From assembly GCF_009856415.1 (NCBI RefSeq), contig NZ_WMEZ01000002.1:620001-684000 (forward strand): a DNA stretch of 64,000 nt, given 5' to 3'. Below, piece by piece: positions 7,941 to 16,323 of this stretch. Numbering within the stretch: the stretch's first letter is position 1; every line of letters starts with the position of its first letter. The translations under genes and the position numbers were made by a program. Source of the stretch: Halobacillus litoralis (GTDB lineage: Bacteria > Bacillota > Bacilli > Bacillales > Halobacillaceae). Below the pieces are notes generated by a model that saw only the letters and a list, made by a program, of their open reading frames with translations, was not told the DNA's origin and searched no databases.

Positions 7941-9961
7941 ATCGACTTTCTCCTATATCCATGACCATCACGGGGTTCATCAGTACTCTTTTTTTCTGGT
8001 ACAAACTCAAAATCCGCTTCTTTGAGGGAAACAGCTTTTCCTCTATGCGTTTCTTTATTACGGAAAATTCTTTTGAACCATGTATTCTGCTCTACAGGTA
8101 CACCGACACGGCGCTGCTGAACTTCCTTAATTCCCTGGACAATCAACTGCATCGCGACAATCATCGCCATGAAACAAAGGAGTGTAGGAATAATGAGCCA
8201 CCAGCGACCAGTCATCAACGAATCCTTGGCTGCTCCAATCATCCCGGACCATTCATATGTGGTACTCGTGGGTGGGTCTGCTACAAAATCATAACTTACT
8301 TTTGTCCCTCCAAAATAAATATCAAATACGCCCAGGTGGATGAAAATAAGCAGCGTCTGGATGAACTGCTGACCAAAAATAATTCCCATGCGGGCACTCA
8401 AATGCGGCATTAAGTGCTTCCACAACAAATGAACAGAACTGCCGCCAAGCACCTTTGTACTCGTTACAAACTCCTCTTTCATAATCAATTTCATCTCATT
8501 ACCGAACAATGTTATAACAAGCGGAACCGCTAAAAGTGTCAAAATGATCCCCTGATAAAGGATCCTCTCTGCTTCTGTCGTTGTAAAACCGCCAGGGGGC
8601 ATCCATAGAACCGGCTTCAATAGCAGAAAGGCAATAATCGTCATCGGTAAAAAGTGCATACTGTCCACAAGCTTTTCAAAGACGAGCTGTATCTTTTTTG
8701 GTAGAAAGAAAGCAAATGGAATAGCTAAAAGGAATCCGATGGCCATTCGCAGGAAAGCAATAACAAGACCGAAAATGATCGTGTATTTCGCGCCGACCAG
8801 GATTTGGTCGAGCACGCTAAAACCGAGAGCATCAGTACCCAAAAATACATACTCCGGTGTGTGTGGCATCGAACTGACTAGTGTCCCTTCATCATCATAG
8901 ATCAGTCGGAACTGATCAATCAGCGGCTCTGCGGTCATGGTATAGACGATACTTACAATGAGGGCTCCCGCAATGACTGTAAATCCTAAGAGAAACTTTA
9001 TGTTTTTAAAATGGGCCCCGATCTCTGATAACGCATGAGAAAGCCAACCTCCGCCCCCTTTGAATGAGACAGATCCTAGAAAACTGTTCATACGGGTAGC
9101 GACTTCTTCCGACTCTTTCTCTTCCTTAAATAAGAACAGTTCTGTGCCCTGATAGATGATATAAAAAGGTGTAAACAGCATAAGAAGGATAAAGCTTGAA
9201 ACGACTGGCCGGAAATCATTCAGAAATGCGGTCGTAATCCCGTTCATATTGAAAATATATTCAATGATCAACAGACTCGACAACGCCCCCCATACAATGA
9301 TTTTCGAGTGGTAGAACGTGCTTTTTCCGATATTCCGAAAAATATGTACACATAAAATTCCGGCTTTCTCCAACCCTTTTCCCCTGGCCATCTGCACATA
9401 AGATTTCGTCCATTCTTCTTCGATCAATGCGAGGATGATCTTATACATCGTCACCATAGGCAGGACGGCAATCGCAATCATCGGAAGCAGGTAGACTTGC
9501 TCCCCCTGCCCGAGAGAAGCAAAGGAAATCAGCAGTATATCCGTTTGTTTATAGAACCATACGATGAACAACTGTATGGAAAAAGCCAACAATAAATCAG
9601 GTACACTCTCGAGCAAACCAAGGATGCGATCGACGACTGAACGCAGCCATTTCGGTAAAAATACGGTAAGGAAAGCGCATGCAAATGCGAGAATGAAACC
9701 TAATAGAATGCCACCGAAGAAAACAGTCATGGAGTACTGATAAGGATCCCACAGATGTTCAAAAATCGGTACAGGACGTCCTTTAAATAAATAGTTCCAA
9801 TCTCCCGGGTTCACAACAGAACCAAGGAGCTGATTCAACTCTTTTATGTAATTTCCTACATCTAAAAACGCTCCTCCCCTGAACAACGCGGGGGAAGTGC
9901 TGATTAATAAGATTCCTACTATACCGAACACGTAATACGCGAAAAATTTAATGACCCTCAT
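7937..9961 (-). CDS. Fused two-domain ABC transporter permease (DppB-DppC-like)
   Basis: A 674-residue inner-membrane protein holding two binding-protein-dependent transport permease domains in one chain. The first half resembles DppB/OppB permeases, with an EAA-type loop around YVQMARGKGLEKAGI; the second resembles DppC/OppC permeases, with an EAA-type loop around TSTKVLGGSSVHLLWKHLMP. About 12 membrane segments are visible. Peptide or nickel importers normally encode these as two genes beside an ATPase and a binding protein, none of which is nearby. The ATG at 9961 has GGAGG 9 bases upstream. The substrate is unknown. Confidence 0.85.
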   Translation of the reverse strand: MRVIKFFAYYVFGIVGILLISTSPALFRGGAFLDVGNYIKELNQLLGSVVNPGDWNYLFKGRPVPIFEHLWDPYQYSMTVFFGGILLGFILAFACAFLTVFLPKWLRSVVDRILGLLESVPDLLLAFSIQLFIVWFYKQTDILLISFASLGQGEQVYLLPMIAIAVLPMVTMYKIILALIEEEWTKSYVQMARGKGLEKAGILCVHIFRNIGKSTFYHSKIIVWGALSSLLIIEYIFNMNGITTAFLNDFRPVVSSFILLMLFTPFYIIYQGTELFLFKEEKESEEVATRMNSFLGSVSFKGGGGWLSHALSEIGAHFKNIKFLLGFTVIAGALIVSIVYTMTAEPLIDQFRLIYDDEGTLVSSMPHTPEYVFLGTDALGFSVLDQILVGAKYTIIFGLVIAFLRMAIGFLLAIPFAFFLPKKIQLVFEKLVDSMHFLPMTIIAFLLLKPVLWMPPGGFTTTEAERILYQGIILTLLAVPLVITLFGNEMKLIMKEEFVTSTKVLGGSSVHLLWKHLMPHLSARMGIIFGQQFIQTLLIFIHLGVFDIYFGGTKVSYDFVADPPTSTTYEWSGMIGAAKDSLMTGRWWLIIPTLLCFMAMIVAMQLIVQGIKEVQQRRVGVPVEQNTWFKRIFRNKETHRGKAVSLKEADFEFVPEKKSTDEPRDGHGYRRKSI

Positions 9962-10023
9962 GTGCGTAGACCTCCACTCTACTTTCGACTGATGTTTTTT
10001 CAATTATCTGACATTAAAATACA

Positions 10024-10052
10024 ATAAAAAAGGTGTACATCATCGTACACCT
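10024..10052 (-). terminator. Intrinsic terminator of ywfO-ywgA
   Basis: An 8-bp stem GGTGTAC/GTACACC (10031-10038 with 10045-10052) is followed on the minus strand by TTTTTTATTG. Confidence 0.85.
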
Positions 10053-10061
10053 AATTTCATC

Positions 10062-10562
10062 TTAATGAATGGAACGCAAATATTCAATGAATTTCCATCC
10101 TTCATCAATATCTTCTTGTGTGTAATTTTGAGCACTTTTTACTGTGAACACTTTTTCAGTAATTTCTTCTTTCGGTAGATGCTCGAAGAAAAGCATCGTA
10201 GAAACGAGCTCAAGGAAACGCGAACTGCGTCCATTCATTTCTTCGATGTGGACATTCAATGGAGGCAGGTCCATCTCATAGTGGGTCAGAAAATTTCTGC
10301 CGCTATCGGTCAATTGGTACCGGTACTGGTAATAATTCTTCTTTTCTTCTTTCGTTTCACTAATAAAACCAAGGTTACACATTTCCTCGACTCTCAGTGT
10401 CAGTTCTTCTGAATAGGGGCCATAAAAGTGAAACTGGTAACGCTCTTCAAAAGGGATTTCACACTTTTTCAGTATGTAAATCATCTTCTGCAACTTCTTT
10501 CGTCCAACAATTTCTTCGGTGCTTGAGAAAAACTGCATCAACTTCGCATGATTCTCCAACAT
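10062..10562 (-). CDS. ywgA: YwgA family protein
   Basis: A soluble 166-residue protein of the YwgA family. The N-terminal part looks like a winged-helix-type fold (GRKKLQKMIYILKKC followed by HFYGPYSEEL), which is common in phage- and toxin-associated regulators, but YwgA itself has no assigned function. AAGGAG lies 9 bases before the ATG. It follows ywfO by 13 bases, so the two are one operon, as in B. subtilis. Confidence 0.88.
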   Translation of the reverse strand: MLENHAKLMQFFSSTEEIVGRKKLQKMIYILKKCEIPFEERYQFHFYGPYSEELTLRVEEMCNLGFISETKEEKKNYYQYRYQLTDSGRNFLTHYEMDLPPLNVHIEEMNGRSSRFLELVSTMLFFEHLPKEEITEKVFTVKSAQNYTQEDIDEGWKFIEYLRSIH

Positions 10563-10575
10563 GGAGGTTCACTCC

Positions 10576-11871
10576 TTATCCAAACAAAATTTCCATAATC
10601 CGCTTCTTCGTTTTACTTCGATTTGACATTTCCTCGAGACGATCAAGAGGAATGTACAATTTATGATCCGTCCGTTTTTTACCCGAAATCGATTCGACAA
10701 TATCAGAAAGCCTCGACAGTTCCTTCAACTCGTCATTTGGCTGCAGAAGGTGAATCGGCAATCTCTCTCCTTCTTCTCCTGGACGATAAAAATCATAAGG
10801 CAGATCTGAACTGGAGTCGACGACTAAATAATAATCAGGGTTCAAACCGGCTTTAGTGAACAATTTATATAGTTCCATCCATTCATTCATCTGGGAATTC
10901 GGATTGAACTCAATATATTTGAAAAGTTTACGGTTCACGAAACGTTGGCATAAATCACTCAATACCGCATCTTCTTCTTTCATCCACGTCTGGAAATAAT
11001 AGAGGACGACCGCCTCATCCAGCGCTAAATATTCTTCAAGTGAAGGCTCACCAGCAAAGAAGGATAGGAAGTGCACCGGCTCCAACTTGAAACTGTATCC
11101 TTCTTCGTGCAGTTCCTTTGCACGATGGAGAATTTTAGTTAAGATGACTTCCGCACTTCTCGTTACAGGGTGGAAATACACCTGCCAGTACATTTGATAG
11201 CGACTCATAATATAATCTTCAACGGCATGCATGCCACTCTCTTTGACGACGACCTGATCTTCCATCGGCCGCATGACTCGAAGAATCCGTTCCATGTCAA
11301 AATGACCATAGCTGACCCCTGTAAAGTAAGCATCCCGCTGCAAGTAATCCATTCGGTCCGCATCAATTTGGCTGGAAATCAAACTCACGACCAGCTTGTT
11401 TTCGTACGTCTTGTTGATGACGTCCGCTACTTTCTTAGGAAAACCTTTTTCAACTTTACTTAGAACTTTGTTCACTTCCGTATCCCCAAGTAAAATCGCC
11501 TGGGTGAAATCTTCATGATCAAGCTTGTACACTTTTTCAAAGGAATGCGAAAAAGGTCCATGCCCAAGATCATGCAAAAGAGCAGCACACAGACAAAGCA
11601 AACGCTCCTCCTGATTCCAGTTCGGACGGTCTTTGAAATTCTCGATGATCCTTCTCACGATTTCATAAACACCTAAAGAGTGGTTAAAACGGCTGTGTTC
11701 AGCTCCATGGAACGTCAAATAAGATGTGCCGAGCTGTTTGATTCTACGGAGCCTCTGAAATTCGGCCGTCCCAATCAAATCCCAAATCACCCGTTCTCGA
11801 ACGTGGACATAACGATGTACGGGGTCTTTAAAAACCTTTTCTTCACTTAACTTCTCATCACGATAGGCCAT
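10576..11871 (-). CDS. ywfO: HD-domain phosphohydrolase YwfO
   Basis: A 431-residue HD-superfamily phosphohydrolase related to dGTPases and SAMHD1. Metal-binding residues are visible as H64 (RFNHSLG), H100-D101 (LLHDLGHGPFSH) and a later Asp in QIDADRMDYLQRD. B. subtilis YwfO is described as a dNTP triphosphohydrolase-type enzyme. I chose the ATG at 11871, which has AAAGGA 7 bases upstream and gives the usual length. First gene of the ywfO-ywgA operon, divergent from lipL. Confidence 0.93.
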   Translation of the reverse strand: MAYRDEKLSEEKVFKDPVHRYVHVRERVIWDLIGTAEFQRLRRIKQLGTSYLTFHGAEHSRFNHSLGVYEIVRRIIENFKDRPNWNQEERLLCLCAALLHDLGHGPFSHSFEKVYKLDHEDFTQAILLGDTEVNKVLSKVEKGFPKKVADVINKTYENKLVVSLISSQIDADRMDYLQRDAYFTGVSYGHFDMERILRVMRPMEDQVVVKESGMHAVEDYIMSRYQMYWQVYFHPVTRSAEVILTKILHRAKELHEEGYSFKLEPVHFLSFFAGEPSLEEYLALDEAVVLYYFQTWMKEEDAVLSDLCQRFVNRKLFKYIEFNPNSQMNEWMELYKLFTKAGLNPDYYLVVDSSSDLPYDFYRPGEEGERLPIHLLQPNDELKELSRLSDIVESISGKKRTDHKLYIPLDRLEEMSNRSKTKKRIMEILFG

Positions 11872-12043
11872 CAGTTTGTCCTTTCTACACGACATTTTTA
11901 TCTATTATATACCTTAAATTCCGACAAAAAAACATCTTGACAGACAGAAATTGACAGGTGTTCATCGGGAGACCTGTCTATAAGCGCTCTAACTTTCGAT
12001 ATGAATTTTTTATCCATCAGAGAATTCTACATTCGATCATCCA

Positions 12044-12072
12044 TTCATGCAAGAGGCGACTTTTGGTATAAT
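12044..12072 (+). promoter_or_regulatory. SigmaA promoter of lipL
   Basis: -35 TTCATG (12044-12049), a 17-base spacer and -10 TATAAT (12067-12072) with an extended TGG motif, 34 bases before the lipL start. A 7-bp inverted repeat GACAGGT/ACCTGTC (11953-11959 with 11972-11978) lies further upstream. Confidence 0.8.
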
Positions 12073-12105
12073 GGACGTTGCTACTCGAAAAGGAGAACGA
12101 ATGCT

Positions 12106-12948
12106 ATGAGTGAACTACATCCATTATTAAAACCAGATATGTACCGCTTCATCGACCAAAGCAATTTAGGCCCCGGATTTTCGGCTTTACAGTCTTTTGC
12201 TATGGACGATGCGTTATCTATAAGTGTGGGTGAACGTATGAGCCCGGCAACAGCAAGATTGTGGGTCCACCACGATACGATCGTACTTGGAATTCCAGAT
12301 GCCCGCCTTCCTTATATAAAAGAAGCCATCCAACATTTGAAGTCGAACGGTTATGATGTGATTGTCCGAAATTCCGGTGGTCTCGCCGTCGTGTTGGATG
12401 ACGGTGTTTTGAACCTTTCCCTCATCTTCCCTGATTCTAAACAGGTAAATATCCATGACGGCTATGAGGCGATGGTTTCGTTTATACGCCACCTCTTTTC
12501 CGATTTGACCAATGAAATTGAAGCCTATGAAATCACCCAATCCTATTGTCCAGGAACCTATGATTTGAGTATCCATGGCAAAAAATTCGCCGGCATCTCC
12601 CAACGCCGGGTCAAAAACGGTTCCGCAGTCCAGATCTATCTTGATGTAAGTGGCAGCGGCGCAGAACGTGCGGCTCTTCTGAAGCGGTTTTATGAACTAG
12701 GCAAGCGCGACGAAGAGACCCGCTTCAGCTACCCTGATATCGACCCGAGCGTGATGGCGTCTTTGAATGAGTTACTGGGCACGACTCTAAGCGTTGCTGA
12801 CGTGCGTGACCGTATCTTGATGAAATTACATGAACTTTCCGGTCACCTTGTCACCCATGCTTTAGAAGGGGATGAAATCGACTGGTTTCATAAACGTTTT
12901 GAACAAATGATCAAACGAAACGAAAAAGCGCTCGACAACCTGAAATGA
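12106..12948 (+). CDS. lipL: Octanoyl-[GcvH]:protein N-octanoyltransferase (LipL)
   Basis: Moves the octanoyl group from GcvH to the E2 subunits of 2-oxoacid dehydrogenases during lipoate synthesis. It is a biotin/lipoate-ligase-fold amidotransferase of 280 residues. The catalytic Cys is C148 in SYCPGTYD, and the conserved Lys lies in GKKFAGISQRR. The ATG at 12106 follows AGGAG at 12091-12095; the longer upstream frame spans the promoter and is rejected. Position beside pta agrees with B. subtilis lipL (ywfL). Confidence 0.95.
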   Translation: MSELHPLLKPDMYRFIDQSNLGPGFSALQSFAMDDALSISVGERMSPATARLWVHHDTIVLGIPDARLPYIKEAIQHLKSNGYDVIVRNSGGLAVVLDDGVLNLSLIFPDSKQVNIHDGYEAMVSFIRHLFSDLTNEIEAYEITQSYCPGTYDLSIHGKKFAGISQRRVKNGSAVQIYLDVSGSGAERAALLKRFYELGKRDEETRFSYPDIDPSVMASLNELLGTTLSVADVRDRILMKLHELSGHLVTHALEGDEIDWFHKRFEQMIKRNEKALDNLK

Positions 12949-12968
12949 AGGTGTCGAGCGCTTTTTTA
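12928..12968 (+). terminator. Intrinsic terminator of lipL
   Basis: The stem GCGCTCGACA/TGTCGAGCGC (12928-12937 with 12952-12961) followed by TTTTTTATTT overlaps the last codons of lipL. Confidence 0.9.
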
Positions 12969-12987
12969 TTTCTCCTCCGGGTTTGAG

Positions 12988-13024
12988 TAAAAAAGCTCGT
13001 TGGACGTTGTCCGCGAGCTTTTTC
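12988..13024 (-). terminator. Intrinsic terminator of pta
   Basis: The stem AAGCTCG/CGAGCTT with flanking A and T tracts lies 10 bases past the pta stop. It may work in both directions, back to back with the lipL terminator. Confidence 0.85.
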
Positions 13025-13033
13025 CCTTCCTTC

Positions 13034-14005
13034 TTATAGAGCTTGAGCAGCAGTAATGATGGCGAGCTTGTACACGTCATCAGAGTTACAGCCGCGGGAT
13101 AGATCGTTTACCGGCTGGTTCAAACCTTGCAGGATCGGACCAACGGCGTCAAAGTTACCCAGGCGCTGGGCAATTTTATATCCGATATTTCCTGCTTCAA
13201 GGCTTGGGAATACGAATGTGTTCGCTTCACCCATTAGTGGGGAATCCGGCGCCTTTTTCTCGGCTACAGATGGAACGAAAGCTGCATCGAATTGGAATTC
13301 GCCATCAATTAATAAATCTTTGTTTTGTTCTTTGGCAATCTCAAGTGCTTGTGTCACTTTTTCTGTTTCAGGAGACTGGGCAGACCCCTTCGTAGAGAAG
13401 CTTAACATAGCAACTTTTGGGTGGATGTCGAACAGCTTGGCTGTTTCTGCACTTGCCAAAGCGATCTCTGCTAAGTCCTGGCTGTCAGGATTGATGTTGA
13501 TCGCACAGTCAGCAAATACATATTTCTCTTCATCACGGACCATGATGAATACGCCGGAAGTTTTCTTGATGCCCGGCTTCGTTTTAATGATTTGAAGAGC
13601 TGGACGTACGGTATCCGCTGTAGAGTGAGCGGCACCACTGACAAGTCCATCTGCTTTGCCCATGTAAACAAGCATGGTACCGAAGTAGTTTCCACCTTGC
13701 AGGATTTCACGTGCTTTTTCTTCTGTCGCTTTTCCCTTACGGCGCTCCACAAAGTTTGCGACCATTTCATCGAACTCATCGTAGTTTGCAGGATCAAGAA
13801 TTTCGGCAGCGGAAATATCCACATTCAATTCAGATGCTTTCTGTTCTACTTTTTCTTTATTACCGACTAATACAGGTGTCAACATTCCGTCAGCACCCAA
13901 TTGACTCACTGCTGTTAAGATTCTTTCATCTAATGCTTCTGGAAAGACGACTTTCTTGCCTTTTCCATCAATTTTAGACTTCAAGGTATCAAATAGGTTA
14001 CTCAT
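13034..14005 (-). CDS. pta: Phosphate acetyltransferase
   Basis: Converts acetyl-CoA and phosphate to acetyl phosphate in overflow acetate metabolism. At 323 residues it is the short, single-domain EutD/Pta form typical of Bacilli. Recognisable stretches are VFPEALDERIL, DGLVSGAAHSTADTVRPALQ and the C-terminal PVNDLSRGCNSDDVYK. GGAGGG lies 6 bases before the ATG. A sigmaA-like promoter and a cre-like site lie upstream, matching the CcpA activation known for B. subtilis pta. Confidence 0.97.
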   Translation of the reverse strand: MSNLFDTLKSKIDGKGKKVVFPEALDERILTAVSQLGADGMLTPVLVGNKEKVEQKASELNVDISAAEILDPANYDEFDEMVANFVERRKGKATEEKAREILQGGNYFGTMLVYMGKADGLVSGAAHSTADTVRPALQIIKTKPGIKKTSGVFIMVRDEEKYVFADCAININPDSQDLAEIALASAETAKLFDIHPKVAMLSFSTKGSAQSPETEKVTQALEIAKEQNKDLLIDGEFQFDAAFVPSVAEKKAPDSPLMGEANTFVFPSLEAGNIGYKIAQRLGNFDAVGPILQGLNQPVNDLSRGCNSDDVYKLAIITAAQAL

Positions 14006-14030
14006 GATTAACCCTCCATTTTTTCATTCT

Positions 14031-14060
14031 GTTATACATGATAAGACCTTTTGTGTTCAA
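14031..14060 (-). promoter_or_regulatory. SigmaA promoter of pta
   Basis: On the minus strand: -35 TTGAAC, an 18-base spacer, -10 TATAAC, 26 bases before the pta ATG. Confidence 0.6.
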
Positions 14061-14089
14061 ATGAAAGTGGTTCGAATCAAGTTTTCCGT

Positions 14090-14103
14090 TTGAAGCGATT
14101 TCA
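14090..14103 (-). promoter_or_regulatory. Candidate cre (CcpA site) upstream of pta
   Basis: TGAAATCGCTTCAA matches 12 of 14 positions of the cre consensus TGWAANCGNTNWCA. It is centred about 40 bases upstream of the -35 box, a position used for CcpA activation of acetate genes in B. subtilis. CcpA binding is an inference. Confidence 0.45.
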
Positions 14104-14261
14104 TTTTATAACTTTACCCTATTTCTCTACTGTTGATACTTCCCGAACTGTTCACTCTTTTGTCATACCCGCATCGTTATCTATCCAAATGTAAATGTGT
14201 TATATTTATGGAGGATGTTTTATTAGTACAATACTTCAATGTAAAAGGAGCGATCGATCCC

Positions 14262-14999
14262 ATGCCAGAAGCAGTAGTTACCATGGACGGCTGGTATTGT
14301 CTGCATGATTTTCGTTCTGTCGACTGGACAGCATGGAAGTATGCATCAACCGAAGACCGTGAAGAAGCGATCAATGAATTTAAAGAATTGATCGGTCAAT
14401 GGGAAGAAACAGAACGCAACAAAGAAGGTAGTCATGCTTTATATACAATTGTCGGTCAAAAAGCAGATTTGATGATGATGATTCTACGTCCGACAATGGA
14501 AGAGCTGAACGAAATTGAAACAGCCTTCAATAAATCCAAACTGGCAGAATTCACGAAGCCATCTTATTCGTATGTTTCTGTCGTAGAGCTTTCCAATTAC
14601 ATGGGAAGTGCCAACGAGGACGACCCTGAAATTCAGGCACGCCTGCGCCCTACCCTTCCGAAATGGAACCATATTTGTTTCTACCCGATGGATAAGCGCC
14701 GTCAGGGGAATGACAACTGGTATGTCCTTGAAAAAGATGAACGTGCCAAACTTATGTATGCCCACGGGATGACAGGCCGTCAATACGCCGGCAAAATCCG
14801 CCAGATCATTACCGGATCCATCGGTCTTGATGACTGGGAATGGGGCGTTACACTATTTGCTCATGATGTTCTTAATTTCAAGAAGCTCGTGTATGAGATG
14901 CGCTTTGACGAAGTGACTTCCCGTTATGGCGATTTCGGATCTTTCTATATCGGAAACATTCTCAAGCCAGACGCTGTCGAACAGTTTTTAAAAGTATAA
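14262..14999 (+). CDS. hemQ: Coproheme decarboxylase HemQ
   Basis: Catalyses the last step of the coproporphyrin-dependent haem pathway, the H2O2-driven decarboxylation of coprohaem III to protohaem. It is a chlorite-dismutase-fold protein of 245 residues, the normal Firmicute length. Markers are [15 protein letters not shown] near the N-terminus, FYPMDKRR with the reactive Tyr, and the proximal haem His in [15 protein letters not shown] chose the ATG at 14262, preceded by AAAGGAG; the 43 extra upstream codons do not resemble the family. Equivalent to B. subtilis ywfI beside pta. Confidence 0.95.
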   Translation: MPEAVVTMDGWYCLHDFRSVDWTAWKYASTEDREEAINEFKELIGQWEETERNKEGSHALYTIVGQKADLMMMILRPTMEELNEIETAFNKSKLAEFTKPSYSYVSVVELSNYMGSANEDDPEIQARLRPTLPKWNHICFYPMDKRRQGNDNWYVLEKDERAKLMYAHGMTGRQYAGKIRQIITGSIGLDDWEWGVTLFAHDVLNFKKLVYEMRFDEVTSRYGDFGSFYIGNILKPDAVEQFLKV

Positions 15000-15004
15000 A
15001 GAAG

Positions 15005-15036
15005 AAAGCTGCCAGATGATCTGGCAGCTTTTTTTA
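15005..15036 (+). terminator. Intrinsic terminator of hemQ
   Basis: The stem AAGCTGCCAGA/TCTGGCAGCTT followed by a T run starts 6 bases after the stop. Confidence 0.93.
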
Positions 15037-15056
15037 TACCCAATATCCTCCACTAA

Positions 15057-15732
15057 CGCTCCCTATTCTTGAAGACTCAGTTTCGAGACTTTTGTTGAGT
15101 GGATGGGGGCTGCGGTAAACGGTTCGCTTTCCATGGGGCGGGCGGTGAGCCTCCTCAGGCTACGCCTTCCGGGGTCTCACCTGTCCCACACGTCCCATAG
15201 GAGTCTCACCGTTTCCCTCCGCCCCTTTACCATATAAGTGTCTCGAAACCATATCCAGAATAAGCAGTTTTAACTCAGTGAAAATAGAAGAAAAACTAAT
15301 CCCCACGGAGGCTATTTTAGGTGCGTAAAGCTTGATATAGAGCGTTTTATGCATATAATACTAGGAAAGTGGAAGACAGTCTCCCCCTGTGTAGGGGTTC
15401 GTTACCCGCATACAATGCATGGGGTGGCTGGGAAGCTGCGAGACTCCCGTGGGAGAAAGGAGATAGGTGAGATCCCGCAGGACGTAGTCCGAGGAAGCTC
15501 ACCACTCCCCCACAGGAAAGTGTTCAAATGTGGAATCGCCCTGGTAGACACGACTGGCATAAGCAGAACAGCAACGGAATGTGCCTTTTCATTCCTTTGC
15601 TGTTCTGCTTATGACGCGAGTGTCTGGGCGATGGAGCTGGACGAGTAGCTTCCCAGCCACCCCTGACGCTCATCCCAAGAAACGAACCCCGAAACATCTC
15701 GAAATCGAGTCTTCCACAATCCTGCCATATTG
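15057..15732. repeat. Composite intergenic repeat A
   Basis: Fills most of the gene-free stretch 15000-15878. The left outer end (GCTCCCTATT then GAAGACTC at 15071) and the right end (GAGTCTTC at 15707, then ATCCTGCCATATTG) are inverted. Left unit: GTTTCGAGAC (15080-15089) to GTCTCGAAAC (15240-15249), a perfect 10-bp inverted pair around a GC-rich core of type 1a. Right unit: GGGGTTCGTT (15394-15403) to AACGAACCCC (15681-15690), around a type 2 core in the opposite orientation. The spacer 15250-15393 (class X) recurs inverted in copy C. The type 2 unit carries a hairpin insertion. Confidence 0.9.
15521..15641. repeat. Hairpin element inserted in repeat A
   Basis: About 120 bases absent from the matching place in copies B and E. 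It folds into one long imperfect hairpin: ATCGCCC (15535) with GGGCGAT (15626), AGACAC with GTGTCT, a perfect 16-bp stem 15558-15573 with 15598-15613, and GGAATG with CATTCC near the loop. It looks like a small non-autonomous insertion. Confidence 0.75.
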
Positions 15733-15744
15733 TTGAAGAACAGC

Positions 15745-15779
15745 AAAAGGACCATCCATTCTTGGAAGGTCCTTTTTTG
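15745..15779 (+). terminator. Hairpin with T-run after repeat A
   Basis: AAAAGGACC pairs with GGTCCTTTT and is followed by more T residues, forming a likely intrinsic terminator between repeat A and the cwlJ promoter. Confidence 0.6.
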
Positions 15780-15803
15780 TTGTCCATCAGAAAATATTTT
15801 TAA

Positions 15804-15833
15804 TCATATCTCCATGGGCGTCCAACATATAGT
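15804..15833 (+). promoter_or_regulatory. Candidate SigmaE promoter of cwlJ-gerQ
   Basis: TCATATC (15804-15810), a 15-base spacer and CATATAGT (15826-15833) resemble the SigE boxes. B. subtilis cwlJ is known to be SigE-controlled in the mother cell, so this fits, but it is a motif match only. Confidence 0.5.
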
Positions 15834-15878
15834 GTTAAAGAACATGCAATCATGCCTTTATTAAAGTGAGGTGACCGC

Positions 15879-16301
15879 ATGGCTGTTGTCCCCTTCAATC
15901 AGGCTGATGTCAAATTATTAGCAAGACTCATGAGAGCAGAGGCTGAAGGAGAAGGTAAACTAGGCATGCTTATGGTCGGAAATACAGGAGTCAACCGTGT
16001 GCGAGGGGATTGCATCGATTTCACGGAGATCGATACGATTCGTAAGATGGTGTTCCAGAGTCCCGGCGGCTTTGAGGCTACTCAAAAGGGATACTTCTAC
16101 CAAAGGGCACGGGAAAAAGACAAACGGCTTGCAAGAAGGACGATCAACGGTGAGCGGTTCCACCCTGCCACGAATTCACTTTGGTTTTTCAAGCCTTCTG
16201 GAGACTGTCCAGCTCAGTGGTTCGGCCAATGGAATACGGGCAGGTTCAAATCCCACTGCTTCTATTCTCCGATTCGGTCTGACTGTCCTAGTGTTTATTA
16301 A
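15879..16301 (+). CDS. cwlJ: Spore cortex-lytic cell wall hydrolase CwlJ
   Basis: Degrades spore cortex peptidoglycan during germination and sits in the spore coat. It is a 140-residue Hydrolase_2 family protein without a signal peptide, as expected for a mother-cell coat protein. The conserved ARLMRAEAEGEG holds the probable catalytic Glu (E21), and the C-terminal LWFFKP and AQWFGQWNTGRFKSHCFY stretches are CwlJ-typical. GTGAGGTGA lies before the ATG. It is followed by gerQ, on which CwlJ localisation depends in B. subtilis. Confidence 0.96.
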   Translation: MAVVPFNQADVKLLARLMRAEAEGEGKLGMLMVGNTGVNRVRGDCIDFTEIDTIRKMVFQSPGGFEATQKGYFYQRAREKDKRLARRTINGERFHPATNSLWFFKPSGDCPAQWFGQWNTGRFKSHCFYSPIRSDCPSVY

Positions 16302-16323
16302 TTCCAATTAAGGAGTGATTCAA

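Noticed and set aside
13471-13824. 117-codon minus-strand frame within pta in another frame
   Set aside because: It overlaps pta in the same region and shows low-complexity shadow composition without a start signal.
15160-15787. Open reading frames of 64-99 codons inside repeat A, and similar ones in copies B to F (for example 18389-18658, 21350-21813, 21940-22293, 34629-34820, 52591-52822, 59570-59797)
   Set aside because: They lie in GC-rich repeat units in different frames and strands, lack ribosome-binding sites and are not conserved between copies of the same unit as proteins.
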